Origin: Flavobacterium sp. N1736
Lineage (GTDB): Bacteria; Bacteroidota; Bacteroidia; Flavobacteriales; Flavobacteriaceae
Assembly (NCBI RefSeq): GCF_025947065.1
Contig: NZ_CP109994.1
Coordinates: 4,650,001-4,714,000, forward strand
Direction: 5' to 3'
Length of the DNA stretch: 64,000 bases
Under the pieces are notes generated by a model, which searched no databases, was not told the DNA's origin, and worked only from the letters and a program-made list of their open reading frames with translations. Below are positions 57,298-64,000 of this stretch, piece after piece; position 1 is the stretch's first letter; every line of letters begins with the position of its first letter. A program made the position numbers and the translations under genes.

Positions 57298-58821
57298 TTA
57301 ATTCTTAACCACACACATCTCTTTCAACTGCTCCAGATAATCTCTTTGATTAGAAAGTCTCGGGATTTTATGCTGACCGCCTAATTTATCTCTTTCTTTA
57401 AGCCAATCATAAAATAAATTTTCACGAGCTACATTTATTACCAAAGGATTTAAAGTCATGTTATTGTAGCGTTTGGCTTCGTAATCAGAATTTAAAGTTT
57501 GTAAAGTTTCATCAAGAACCTTTTGGAAAAGACCAACATCAGCCGGTTTTTTCTTGAATTCGATCATCCATTCGTGAGCGCCTTTTTCTTTGTCCTGCAT
57601 AAAAATAGGAGCAACGGTATAATCAATCACTTCGGTTTGGGTAAGCTGACAAGCTTTGGCAATTGCCTGGTCTGTATTTTCGACCATTAATTCTTCGCCA
57701 AAAACATTAATATGATGTTTGGTTCTTCCGGTAACCCTGATTCTGTATGGGTTTAATGAAGTAAAACGAACCGTATCGCCAATTAAATAGCGCCATAAGC
57801 CGGAATTTGTCGTAATAACAATCGCGTAGTTTTTATTCAATTCAACATCGGCCAAACGAATCACTTTTTGATTTGGAGTTCCAAAAGTATCCATCGGAAT
57901 AAATTCGTAGAAAATTCCGTAATCCAGCATCAATAACAAATCGCTCGAATTATTTAAATCCTGAATCGCAAAAAAGCCTTCAGAAGCATTATATATTTCG
58001 TAGTATTTAAAATCCTTACTTGGTAAAATTTTCTTGTATTGTTCTTTATATGGGGAAAAACTCACGCCTCCATGAAAATAAACTTCAAGATTTGGCCAGA
58101 TTTCGAGTAAACTTTCTTTACCAGTATTTTCTAAAACTTTATTCATTAAAACCAGCATCCACGACGGAACTCCGGCAAAACTGGTTACGTTTTCTACTTT
58201 TGTTTCGTTTATAATGGCAGCAATTTTAGCTTCCCATTCACTCATCAACGAAGTTTTATTACTCGGCGTACTGCTAAATTCAGCCCAAATTGGCATGTTT
58301 TCAATCAAAATTGCCGATAAATCTCCAAAATAAGTGTTGTTGTTTTCGTATATCTGAGAGCTTCCGCCTAAGCGAAGACTTTTTCCCAAAAAGAGTTCAG
58401 AATCTTCGTTGTTGTTCAGATACAAACAAAGTAAATCTTTACTTCCTTTATAGTGGCAATCTTCAAGAGCTTCGTTACTAACCGGTATAAATTTGCTTTT
58501 TGCATTTGTTGTACCGCTTGATTTTGCAAACCATTTTATTGGAGTTTCCCAAAAAACGCCTTGTTCACCCTGACGAGTACGTTCAATCAAAGGCTGTAAT
58601 TCTTCATAACTTGCAATTGGCACTCTTTCTGTAAAAGTTTGATACGAACTGATCGAAGCAAAATCATACTTTTTTCCCACTACTGTATTTTCAGATGCCG
58701 TTAATAAATTGTGCAACAATTCTTCCTGAACTTCATTCGGATATTTTAGAAAGAGCTCTATTTGGTGAATTCTTTGTTTAAGAACCCAGGAAGCGAAAGA
58801 GTTGATAATTGATAATGGCAT
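57298..58821 (-). CDS. GH3 (auxin-responsive promoter) family acyl-adenylate-forming enzyme
   Basis: A 507-residue protein with GH3 signatures: FAKSSGTTNAKSKFIPVS (ATP-binding P-loop-like), YNASEGFFAIQD, YVIT-like NYAIVITTNSGLWRYLIGDTVRF, and TGRTKHHINVFGEELMVEN. Plant GH3 enzymes conjugate hormones to amino acids; bacterial ones are of unknown role. It is common in Bacteroidota. The upstream spacer has short-period repeats in place of an obvious promoter. Confidence 0.9.
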   Translation of the reverse strand: MPLSIINSFASWVLKQRIHQIELFLKYPNEVQEELLHNLLTASENTVVGKKYDFASISSYQTFTERVPIASYEELQPLIERTRQGEQGVFWETPIKWFAKSSGTTNAKSKFIPVSNEALEDCHYKGSKDLLCLYLNNNEDSELFLGKSLRLGGSSQIYENNNTYFGDLSAILIENMPIWAEFSSTPSNKTSLMSEWEAKIAAIINETKVENVTSFAGVPSWMLVLMNKVLENTGKESLLEIWPNLEVYFHGGVSFSPYKEQYKKILPSKDFKYYEIYNASEGFFAIQDLNNSSDLLLMLDYGIFYEFIPMDTFGTPNQKVIRLADVELNKNYAIVITTNSGLWRYLIGDTVRFTSLNPYRIRVTGRTKHHINVFGEELMVENTDQAIAKACQLTQTEVIDYTVAPIFMQDKEKGAHEWMIEFKKKPADVGLFQKVLDETLQTLNSDYEAKRYNNMTLNPLVINVARENLFYDWLKERDKLGGQHKIPRLSNQRDYLEQLKEMCVVKN

Positions 58822-58825
58822 GGGG

Positions 58826-58852
58826 AATTTTAGATTTTAGATTTTAGATTTT
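58826..58852. repeat. TTTTAGA heptamer repeat upstream of the GH3 gene
   Basis: ATTTTAG is repeated three times and decays into ATTTTAA. A complementary array, TCTAAAA, lies at 59008-59046 before the DUF2797 gene, so the two arms could pair across the 228-base spacer. Confidence 0.55.
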
Positions 58853-59005
58853 AAATTTTATACTTTTTGTAAAAAGTCAAAATATAAGATTTGAAATATC
58901 ACCAGACAAACATTAACTTTGTCGTTGTATCAAAAATACTGTTTTTTTGTATTAAAAACATTCTATTTTTTACTAAAAATAAATTTTAAAAATTAAAATT
59001 CCTCA

Positions 59006-59046
59006 CCAGGGATGCAATCTAAAATCTAAAATCAACAATCTAAAAT
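59006..59046. repeat. TCTAAAA heptamer repeat upstream of DUF2797
   Basis: Three copies of ATCTAAAA/ATCTAAAT-type units directly precede the DUF2797 ATG; complementary to 58826-58852. Confidence 0.55.
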
Positions 59047-59049
59047 ATA

Positions 59050-59844
59050 ATGACATATCAAGGCGTACTTTCAAAAATGCAGACAGAAATCGGAAATCCA
59101 ATTCAGTATTATTTGGTTTTTGAAGATAGTTTTCTCAGTATGAATCAATTGTTGAATAAAGAAATTGAAATTAGTTTTGCAGGTTATCAATGTTTGAATT
59201 GCAGTAAAAAGAAAAAGATATTCAGACAAGGTTTTTGCTATGATTGTTTTTATTCAAGTCCGGCAGTTGGTGATTGGATTATGAGACCTGAATTGAGTAC
59301 AGCGCATTTAGGAATCGCAGATCGTGATTTAGATTATGAGCAAAAAGTGCAATTGCAGCCCCATGTTGTGTATTTGGCTGTTGCGAGTGAAATTAAAGTG
59401 GGTGTGACACGTAAAACGCAAGTACCAACCAGATGGATAGATCAGGGAGCAAGCCAGGCAATTGCCGTGGTTGAAGTTCCAAATAGATATTTGGCAGGAA
59501 TTACCGAAGTTGCCTTAAAAAATCATTATACGGATAAAACCAATTGGAGAAAAATGCTTCAGAACTCCACGGAGATTTTTGACCTGATTGCCGAAAAAGT
59601 AAAAATTGAAGAATTAATTCCGGCAGAAGCCCGCGAATATTTTTACAGTCAAAAAAATGATTTATTCGAATTAAATTATCCTGTTTTGAATTATCCAGCG
59701 AAAGTGGCGAGTTTAAATTTAGACAAAACTGCTTCTTTTAGAGGAAAACTTGTTGGAATTAAAGGGCAGTATTTGATTTTTGAAGACGGAACCGTTTTTA
59801 ACGTCCGCGGATCGGAAGGATACGTAGTTACAATCGACGTGTAA
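59050..59844 (+). CDS. DUF2797 family protein with zinc-ribbon-like cysteines
   Basis: A 264-residue protein with CLNCSKKKKIFRQGFCYDCF (four cysteines, a zinc ribbon candidate, about 50-70), then an internal region with VYLAVASEIKVGVTRKTQVP and WIDQGASQAIAVVEVPNRY, which recalls GIY-YIG endonucleases. DUF2797 proteins are of unknown function. Start ATG 59050 immediately follows a repeat. Confidence 0.85.
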   Translation: MTYQGVLSKMQTEIGNPIQYYLVFEDSFLSMNQLLNKEIEISFAGYQCLNCSKKKKIFRQGFCYDCFYSSPAVGDWIMRPELSTAHLGIADRDLDYEQKVQLQPHVVYLAVASEIKVGVTRKTQVPTRWIDQGASQAIAVVEVPNRYLAGITEVALKNHYTDKTNWRKMLQNSTEIFDLIAEKVKIEELIPAEAREYFYSQKNDLFELNYPVLNYPAKVASLNLDKTASFRGKLVGIKGQYLIFEDGTVFNVRGSEGYVVTIDV

Positions 59845-59911
59845 GTCGATAAGTTTTAGCTATTGGTCTGATTCTTTTGCATTTATAAAATGCTTTTGTA
59901 ATTTTAGATTA

Positions 59912-59951
59912 TATTTTTGATAAGCGACAAGTGGGAAATTTGATACATTTG
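59912..59951 (+). promoter_or_regulatory. Tandem -7 elements in the spacer before the glycosyltransferase gene
   Basis: TATTTTTG (59912-59919) and TACATTTG (59944-59951) both match TAnnTTTG; the start codon is 137 bases further, so a long leader would result. The 243-base spacer shows no other gene. Confidence 0.3.
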
Positions 59952-60087
59952 GTTACAATTTTGTAATGATAGCTTATTGAAAGATTTTAATTTTAGATGT
60001 TAAAAGTTACTAGATTTGAAGTAATTCAAGTTATAGGACTTTTTTAAAATTAAATGAAAATTTATAATTTTTAAATTATTTAAATCA

Positions 60088-61170
60088 ATGGGTGTTTTAA
60101 GCAAAGTAAACGTTTTTAGAAGGGGATTAATGCGTAACCTGACTAAGAATATTGGAAAACCAAAAAGTGAATCAGGAATAGTTTTAGTTGATAAAACTGA
60201 AATTAAAAGAGTCTTAATCTGTAGACCAAATGCAAGATTAGGAAATCTCTTGTTGGTTTCTCCACTCGTTCAGGAAGTTGCAGAAACGTTTCCAAATTGT
60301 AAAATTGATTTATTTGTTAAAGGTCCGCTTGCACCTATTATATTTGAAAATTATGATGTTGTTTATAAAACAATTCATTTACCCAAAAAGCCTTTTAAAG
60401 ATTTATTAGAATATATAAAGGTTTGGGTTTCTATCAGAAAACAGCCTTATGATATGGCAATAAATGTCGATCAAAATTCTTCTTCAGGCCGATTGGCAGT
60501 GCGTTTCTCAAAAGCAAAATATAAATTCTACGGAGATTTACACGATGAATCTCAGGAAGTAAAACCTGATTATGATCATATTGCTAAATATCCGGTTTAT
60601 AATTTCCGAAACTATCTGACACATTTAGGATTAACTAAAAGCAATAAAATAATACAACCTTTAGATCTTAAATTAACTCCGTTTGAACTCTCAGAAGGTA
60701 AAAAGATATTAATCGCATTAAATGGCGATAATTCTAAACGAACAATCTGTATATTTACCTATGCGACAGGAACAAAATGTTTATCTGAAACTTGGTGGGA
60801 AGATTTTTATGCTTCTCTTAAAGAACAATATAAAGACTATAATATAATTGAAGTTTTACCTATTGAAAACGTGTCTCAAATTGGTTTTCAGGCACCAACA
60901 TTTTACAGTAAGGATATTAGGGAAATTGGAGCATTAATCGCAAATACAGAATTATTTATAGGCGCAGACAGTGGAATGATGCATTTGGCAAGTTCAGCTC
61001 AAACACCAACAATAGGATTGTTTTCGGTTTCAAGTCTTAAAAAATATGAACCTTATGATAATTGCAGTATTGGTGTTGACATCGAAACCTTTTCTAAAAA
61101 CGATTATTTTAAAATCATAAATGGTATTTTAAATAACGGTAAATTAAAAATATATTCAAAAGCAGTTTAA
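60088..61170 (+). CDS. Glycosyltransferase family 9 (heptosyltransferase-like)
   Basis: A 360-residue GT9 protein with RVLICRPNARLGNLLLVSPLVQEV at the N-terminal Rossmann domain, and IGADSGMMHLASSAQTPTIGLF in the C-terminal donor-site domain (ADSGMMHLA is the GT9 signature). It probably transfers a sugar to lipopolysaccharide core or another envelope glycan; donor and acceptor are unknown. ATG 60088 is used; ATG 60130 is an alternative that would remove 14 basic residues. It ends at a terminator. Confidence 0.9.
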   Translation: MGVLSKVNVFRRGLMRNLTKNIGKPKSESGIVLVDKTEIKRVLICRPNARLGNLLLVSPLVQEVAETFPNCKIDLFVKGPLAPIIFENYDVVYKTIHLPKKPFKDLLEYIKVWVSIRKQPYDMAINVDQNSSSGRLAVRFSKAKYKFYGDLHDESQEVKPDYDHIAKYPVYNFRNYLTHLGLTKSNKIIQPLDLKLTPFELSEGKKILIALNGDNSKRTICIFTYATGTKCLSETWWEDFYASLKEQYKDYNIIEVLPIENVSQIGFQAPTFYSKDIREIGALIANTELFIGADSGMMHLASSAQTPTIGLFSVSSLKKYEPYDNCSIGVDIETFSKNDYFKIINGILNNGKLKIYSKAV

Positions 61171-61190
61171 AGCATAAAACATACAACATA

Positions 61191-61225
61191 AAAAAAGGTC
61201 ATTCGCCGCAGCGAATGACCTTTTT
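61191..61225 (+). terminator. Bidirectional terminator between the glycosyltransferase and AsmA-like genes
   Basis: GGTCATTCGC (61197-61206) pairs with GCGAATGACC (61211-61220), loop CGCA, with A6 and T5 flanks. It is convergent for both genes. Confidence 0.9.
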
Positions 61226-61261
61226 CTTTCTTCTATTTTCTTTCTTCTATTCTATTTCAGC

Positions 61262-63898
61262 TTATTTTTTCTTCTTAAACAAACCATTTAGCAAGTCACT
61301 TGCTTTTTTGGTAGCTTCCTGAGTTTTTGTTTCTTTCTCAGTTGCTGCGGCCTTTGTAGTGTCTTTCGCTTTTGTGTTTTTATTAATCAAATCTGTAAGA
61401 GCAGATGTTCCTTTTTGAGTTAACTTCTCTTTTTGCTGGTTGACAACCTGAGAAGCTAAACTGCTAACGGCACTTTTCATATCAGTAGATACTTTCGGAT
61501 TTGAAAAATTACCAGTAATCATCGCATTAATTGGAATATTGTCCAGTTTTGCAGCATCTGCAGGAGATAATTTTGATAAAAATGCACTAGCTTCTGATCC
61601 TAAATATTTCGCCGGAACATCTAATTTTAAGTTATAATTCATCGTTTGATCAAAACCGTGAGTTCCACCAACCGTAACTTTAATATCCTGGTATTTAATA
61701 TCAAATGGTTTTACGTTAACCTTTCCATCATCAAAAGTTAAAGCCATTTTTAAATCGTTCAAATTCAGTTTGCTTGGATCAAGAAACTTAATATTTGACG
61801 TTAATGAATTCAATACAGTCGAATTTTTAGCATTTACAGTAGCCGAAAGCAATTGACCAATTAAATCTCCCGAAAGTGATTTTAAGTCCGGCGTTAATTC
61901 ATTTGCATCAAGATTTCCGTTTAATTTTATAGTCGAATTCAATTTTCCATTGATGATTCCTGCCAAAGGAGCAATTTTTTTCATCATCTCTAATTGTGTA
62001 AAAGTCTGTGCAATATCAACTTGATTGAAACCTAAATTCATATCAAACGTTGGTACTTTTGCCTTAGTCGAAACAGATCCGGTTAAACCAATTGTTCCGC
62101 CAAAAATTGACGTTTTAAAGTTCTCTAAAAGCGCTTTTTCATCTTTTATAATCAATTTTCCTGAAACATCTTTTAGTTTTAAATTGTCATACAAAACCGT
62201 ATTTGCTTTTGCATTTAAAGTACAATTTAAAAACGCAGGAATTTTCATTGCTTCGGCAGGTTTTGCCGTTGTTGCTTTTGTTTCTGATTCTTTTTCGGTT
62301 GCAGTTCCAGTTTCGGTTTTAGCAGGTTCTCCCGAAGTCATGAAATCATCAACAGCCAATTGATTTGAACTCATGTTGAAGTTTCCTTTTAGTTCTTGTT
62401 TTTTGAACATGAAACCGTAGAAATTCTCTAAAACTCCGTTAATGCTAATATCACTTCTTCCGGTAGTAGCATCAAATTTTTTCAGGTTGATTGTACTCGT
62501 ATTGAATTCAACCAAAGCCGTACTGATATTCATTGACTTATTGTTTTCATCAGTATATTTAAATCCTGACAAACTCATAGTTCCGGCATTTTTAATGTTT
62601 TGATACTGACTTTTTTCTACAGAAGCCATATCAAATTCTGTTGTAACATCAGCTTTTAAAATACCTGCCAAAGGTTTATCCAATTTTACAGGATATGCTT
62701 TTGAAAGGTTTGCAAGATTGATAGTTCCTTTTAAAGCAGCTTTTACCAAAGGATTTACCGTAATGTTTCTAACATTTGCTTTAGCGCTAAAAACATCCTG
62801 GTCGATTCTAAAAGATAGCTGATCCAGATTAACGTAAGTATCATTTAAAATACCTGTTTCGTTAATAATTTTAGTATCGATTACAATATTCTGAACTGAT
62901 TTTGGCAAATTCGGATATTGAAAAGAAGCATTATTTGATGCAATAGCAATATTGAATTTTGGTACAGTTTTATCGGTTAATTCCCCTTTTGCAAAACCAA
63001 CAACAGTAAAATCTCCGGTAGTTTTTACTCCATTTAAGCTTGAAGAATAAGCAGACGGAATTAAACCTAAGAAATTGGTAAACGATGAAGTTGGTGTTTT
63101 AAATTTCAAATCATAAAGCTGACCCGCTTCAACCATTTGAATAAATCCGTCGAATTCTAAAGGCAATTGGTTAATTAAAGCTTTATTTTCCTTAAATGTA
63201 TATTTGCTTTTGTCTAAATCGATTCCTAAAACAGCGTCCAAAGTTAGTTTTACATTTTTCATGTAATTCATTTTGTCCATATCCAAAGAAACGTTGGCTG
63301 TCGTTTTTGTTGTTAAATCAAGTTTAGAATTGGTAAAATCTCCCGTTCCTTCGTGATTTAAGCTGTCAATAACCATTTTTATTTTAGAACCCTGATCGAT
63401 ATATCTAAAAGTAAAATTCTCGATTTTATAGTTTTGGATCTTTAAAGAAAGCGGTTTGCTTGCTTCTTCTTCCTTCGTTTCTTCTTTTTTATCTTTTAAA
63501 GCGATATCAAAGTTTCCAACACCATCTTTATTAAAAATAATATTGATTAAACCATCTGTAGAGCTAATTCCCTGAATATTTAAAGGCTCATCTTTCCCTT
63601 TAAAAAGCTCTTTAATGCTCATTTTAAGATTTAGTTCACCTAACGAGACCAAAGTATCACCTTCAAAAGGCGCTTTGTTGATGATCACTAACTTTTCTAT
63701 TGCAACAGTAGCATTAGGAAAGTTTTTAAACAAACTTAAATCAGCATCAGCAAAACTCACTTTTGCATCTACGCTTTCATTAATAGCTTCTGTAATTTTT
63801 GTTTTAATTTGATCCTTAAATAGATAAGGAATGGCAAATAATGCGGCAATAATAACCACAAGAACAATGGCGGTAATTTTTAAAATTTTCTTTAACAT
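61262..63898 (-). CDS. AsmA-like/TamB-type envelope protein
   Basis: An 878-residue protein with one N-terminal membrane helix (about 7-27, ITAIVLVVIIAALFAIPYLF), an AsmA N-terminal domain (TEAINESVDAKVSFADADLSLFKNFPNATVAIE) and a long beta-rich body with the AsmA_2-type C-terminal region (about 600-800). AsmA-like proteins act in lipid transport between membranes. The tail (about 820-878) is Lys/Thr/Ala-rich and ends GLFKKKK. A linker with repeated Thr/Glu/Lys (about 520-545) splits the body. It has a promoter directly upstream. Confidence 0.87.
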   Translation of the reverse strand: MLKKILKITAIVLVVIIAALFAIPYLFKDQIKTKITEAINESVDAKVSFADADLSLFKNFPNATVAIEKLVIINKAPFEGDTLVSLGELNLKMSIKELFKGKDEPLNIQGISSTDGLINIIFNKDGVGNFDIALKDKKEETKEEEASKPLSLKIQNYKIENFTFRYIDQGSKIKMVIDSLNHEGTGDFTNSKLDLTTKTTANVSLDMDKMNYMKNVKLTLDAVLGIDLDKSKYTFKENKALINQLPLEFDGFIQMVEAGQLYDLKFKTPTSSFTNFLGLIPSAYSSSLNGVKTTGDFTVVGFAKGELTDKTVPKFNIAIASNNASFQYPNLPKSVQNIVIDTKIINETGILNDTYVNLDQLSFRIDQDVFSAKANVRNITVNPLVKAALKGTINLANLSKAYPVKLDKPLAGILKADVTTEFDMASVEKSQYQNIKNAGTMSLSGFKYTDENNKSMNISTALVEFNTSTINLKKFDATTGRSDISINGVLENFYGFMFKKQELKGNFNMSSNQLAVDDFMTSGEPAKTETGTATEKESETKATTAKPAEAMKIPAFLNCTLNAKANTVLYDNLKLKDVSGKLIIKDEKALLENFKTSIFGGTIGLTGSVSTKAKVPTFDMNLGFNQVDIAQTFTQLEMMKKIAPLAGIINGKLNSTIKLNGNLDANELTPDLKSLSGDLIGQLLSATVNAKNSTVLNSLTSNIKFLDPSKLNLNDLKMALTFDDGKVNVKPFDIKYQDIKVTVGGTHGFDQTMNYNLKLDVPAKYLGSEASAFLSKLSPADAAKLDNIPINAMITGNFSNPKVSTDMKSAVSSLASQVVNQQKEKLTQKGTSALTDLINKNTKAKDTTKAAATEKETKTQEATKKASDLLNGLFKKKK

Positions 63899-63952
63899 AA
63901 TTAATTATAGATTTGAGGTTTTAGGGTTCTTAATTTATACGTAATATTCTTG

Positions 63953-63985
63953 CAAAAATAAACTTTTATCGTTCAGTACATCCAA
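63953..63985 (-). promoter_or_regulatory. Promoter of the AsmA-like gene
   Basis: On the minus strand TTG (63985-63983), 22 bases, TATTTTTG (63960-63953), 54 bases before the ATG. Both elements fit TTG-N17-23-TAnnTTTG. Confidence 0.45.
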
Positions 63986-64000
63986 ATTTGTCATAAAAAA

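Noticed and set aside
1..64000. tRNA, rRNA or known riboswitch
   Set aside because: No cloverleaf, rRNA-like or recognisable riboswitch sequence was seen in the spacers; short spacers were read by eye only, so small ncRNAs cannot be excluded.

Overview
The window reads as a Bacteroidota chromosome, most likely Flavobacterium or a close relative in Flavobacteriaceae. The evidence is the gene content (PorP/SprF-type and T9SS-sorted proteins, DUF4270, DUF6089, DUF4403, a GH3-like protein), the cyoE/cox3/cox3/cox4/SCO/DUF420 gene order, AT-rich spacers, few Shine-Dalgarno sequences, and many matches to the Flavobacterium promoter -7 element TAnnTTTG. No rRNA, tRNA, CRISPR array, integrase or transposase was recognised.

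Layout. 1-5.6 kb: the end of an outer-membrane protein gene, then a cytochrome-oxidase assembly and subunit cluster (cyoE, two subunit III genes, subunit IV, a thioredoxin-fold protein lacking the SCO cysteines, a SCO copper chaperone, DUF420, a small CxxC membrane protein). 5.6-16.9 kb: an accessory island on the minus strand. It carries a 2144-residue secreted SpvB/FG-GAP/YD-repeat (Rhs) polymorphic toxin, a small T9SS-sorted protein just upstream, a DUF1493-like candidate immunity protein just downstream, four tandem immunity-like paralogues, two paralogous lipoproteins, gene fragments and two kinds of repeat. The island lies between a 100-bp duplicate of the 3' end of the DUF4403 gene and that gene itself. 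16.9-27.2 kb: DUF4403 lipoprotein, a MacB-type efflux operon (ATPase, two permeases, two adaptors, TolC), tsaB and an MscS channel. 27.2-37.3 kb: an apolipoprotein-like protein, an Nfu-type Fe-S protein, a PorP/SprF protein, a gamma carbonic anhydrase, a LytS/LytR-type two-component system with a DUF4907/Kelch/DUF6268 set, and DUF4270 with an outer-membrane protein. 37.3-45.3 kb: murI, an unlisted 56-residue double-glycine-leader peptide gene, and an envelope-biogenesis operon (DUF6089, uppS, bamA, two ompH/skp) followed by nadK. 45.3-51.9 kb: CBS protein, pdxJ, hydrolase, 4-TM protein, tig, clpP, clpX. 51.9-64 kb: GlxA-like regulator, a cluster of VOC and SRPBCC proteins, serB, GH3-like protein, DUF2797, glycosyltransferase 9 and an AsmA-like protein.

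The strongest candidates for something undescribed are in the island. They are: a Rhs toxin whose only visible T9SS sorting signal sits on a separate co-transcribed small protein; an immunity array grown by tandem duplication, bracketed by two copies of a structured multi-hairpin repeat; and the duplicated DUF4403 3' end, whose four differences are all synonymous, which suggests import of the island together with a piece of a functional donor allele. Outside the island, the orphan GG-leader peptide, the self-complementary heptamer repeats around clpP, a 13-bp palindrome over the tig promoter and a VOC gene with ATA where a start codon is expected are worth checking. All functional calls come from reading motifs and context; no database search was run.
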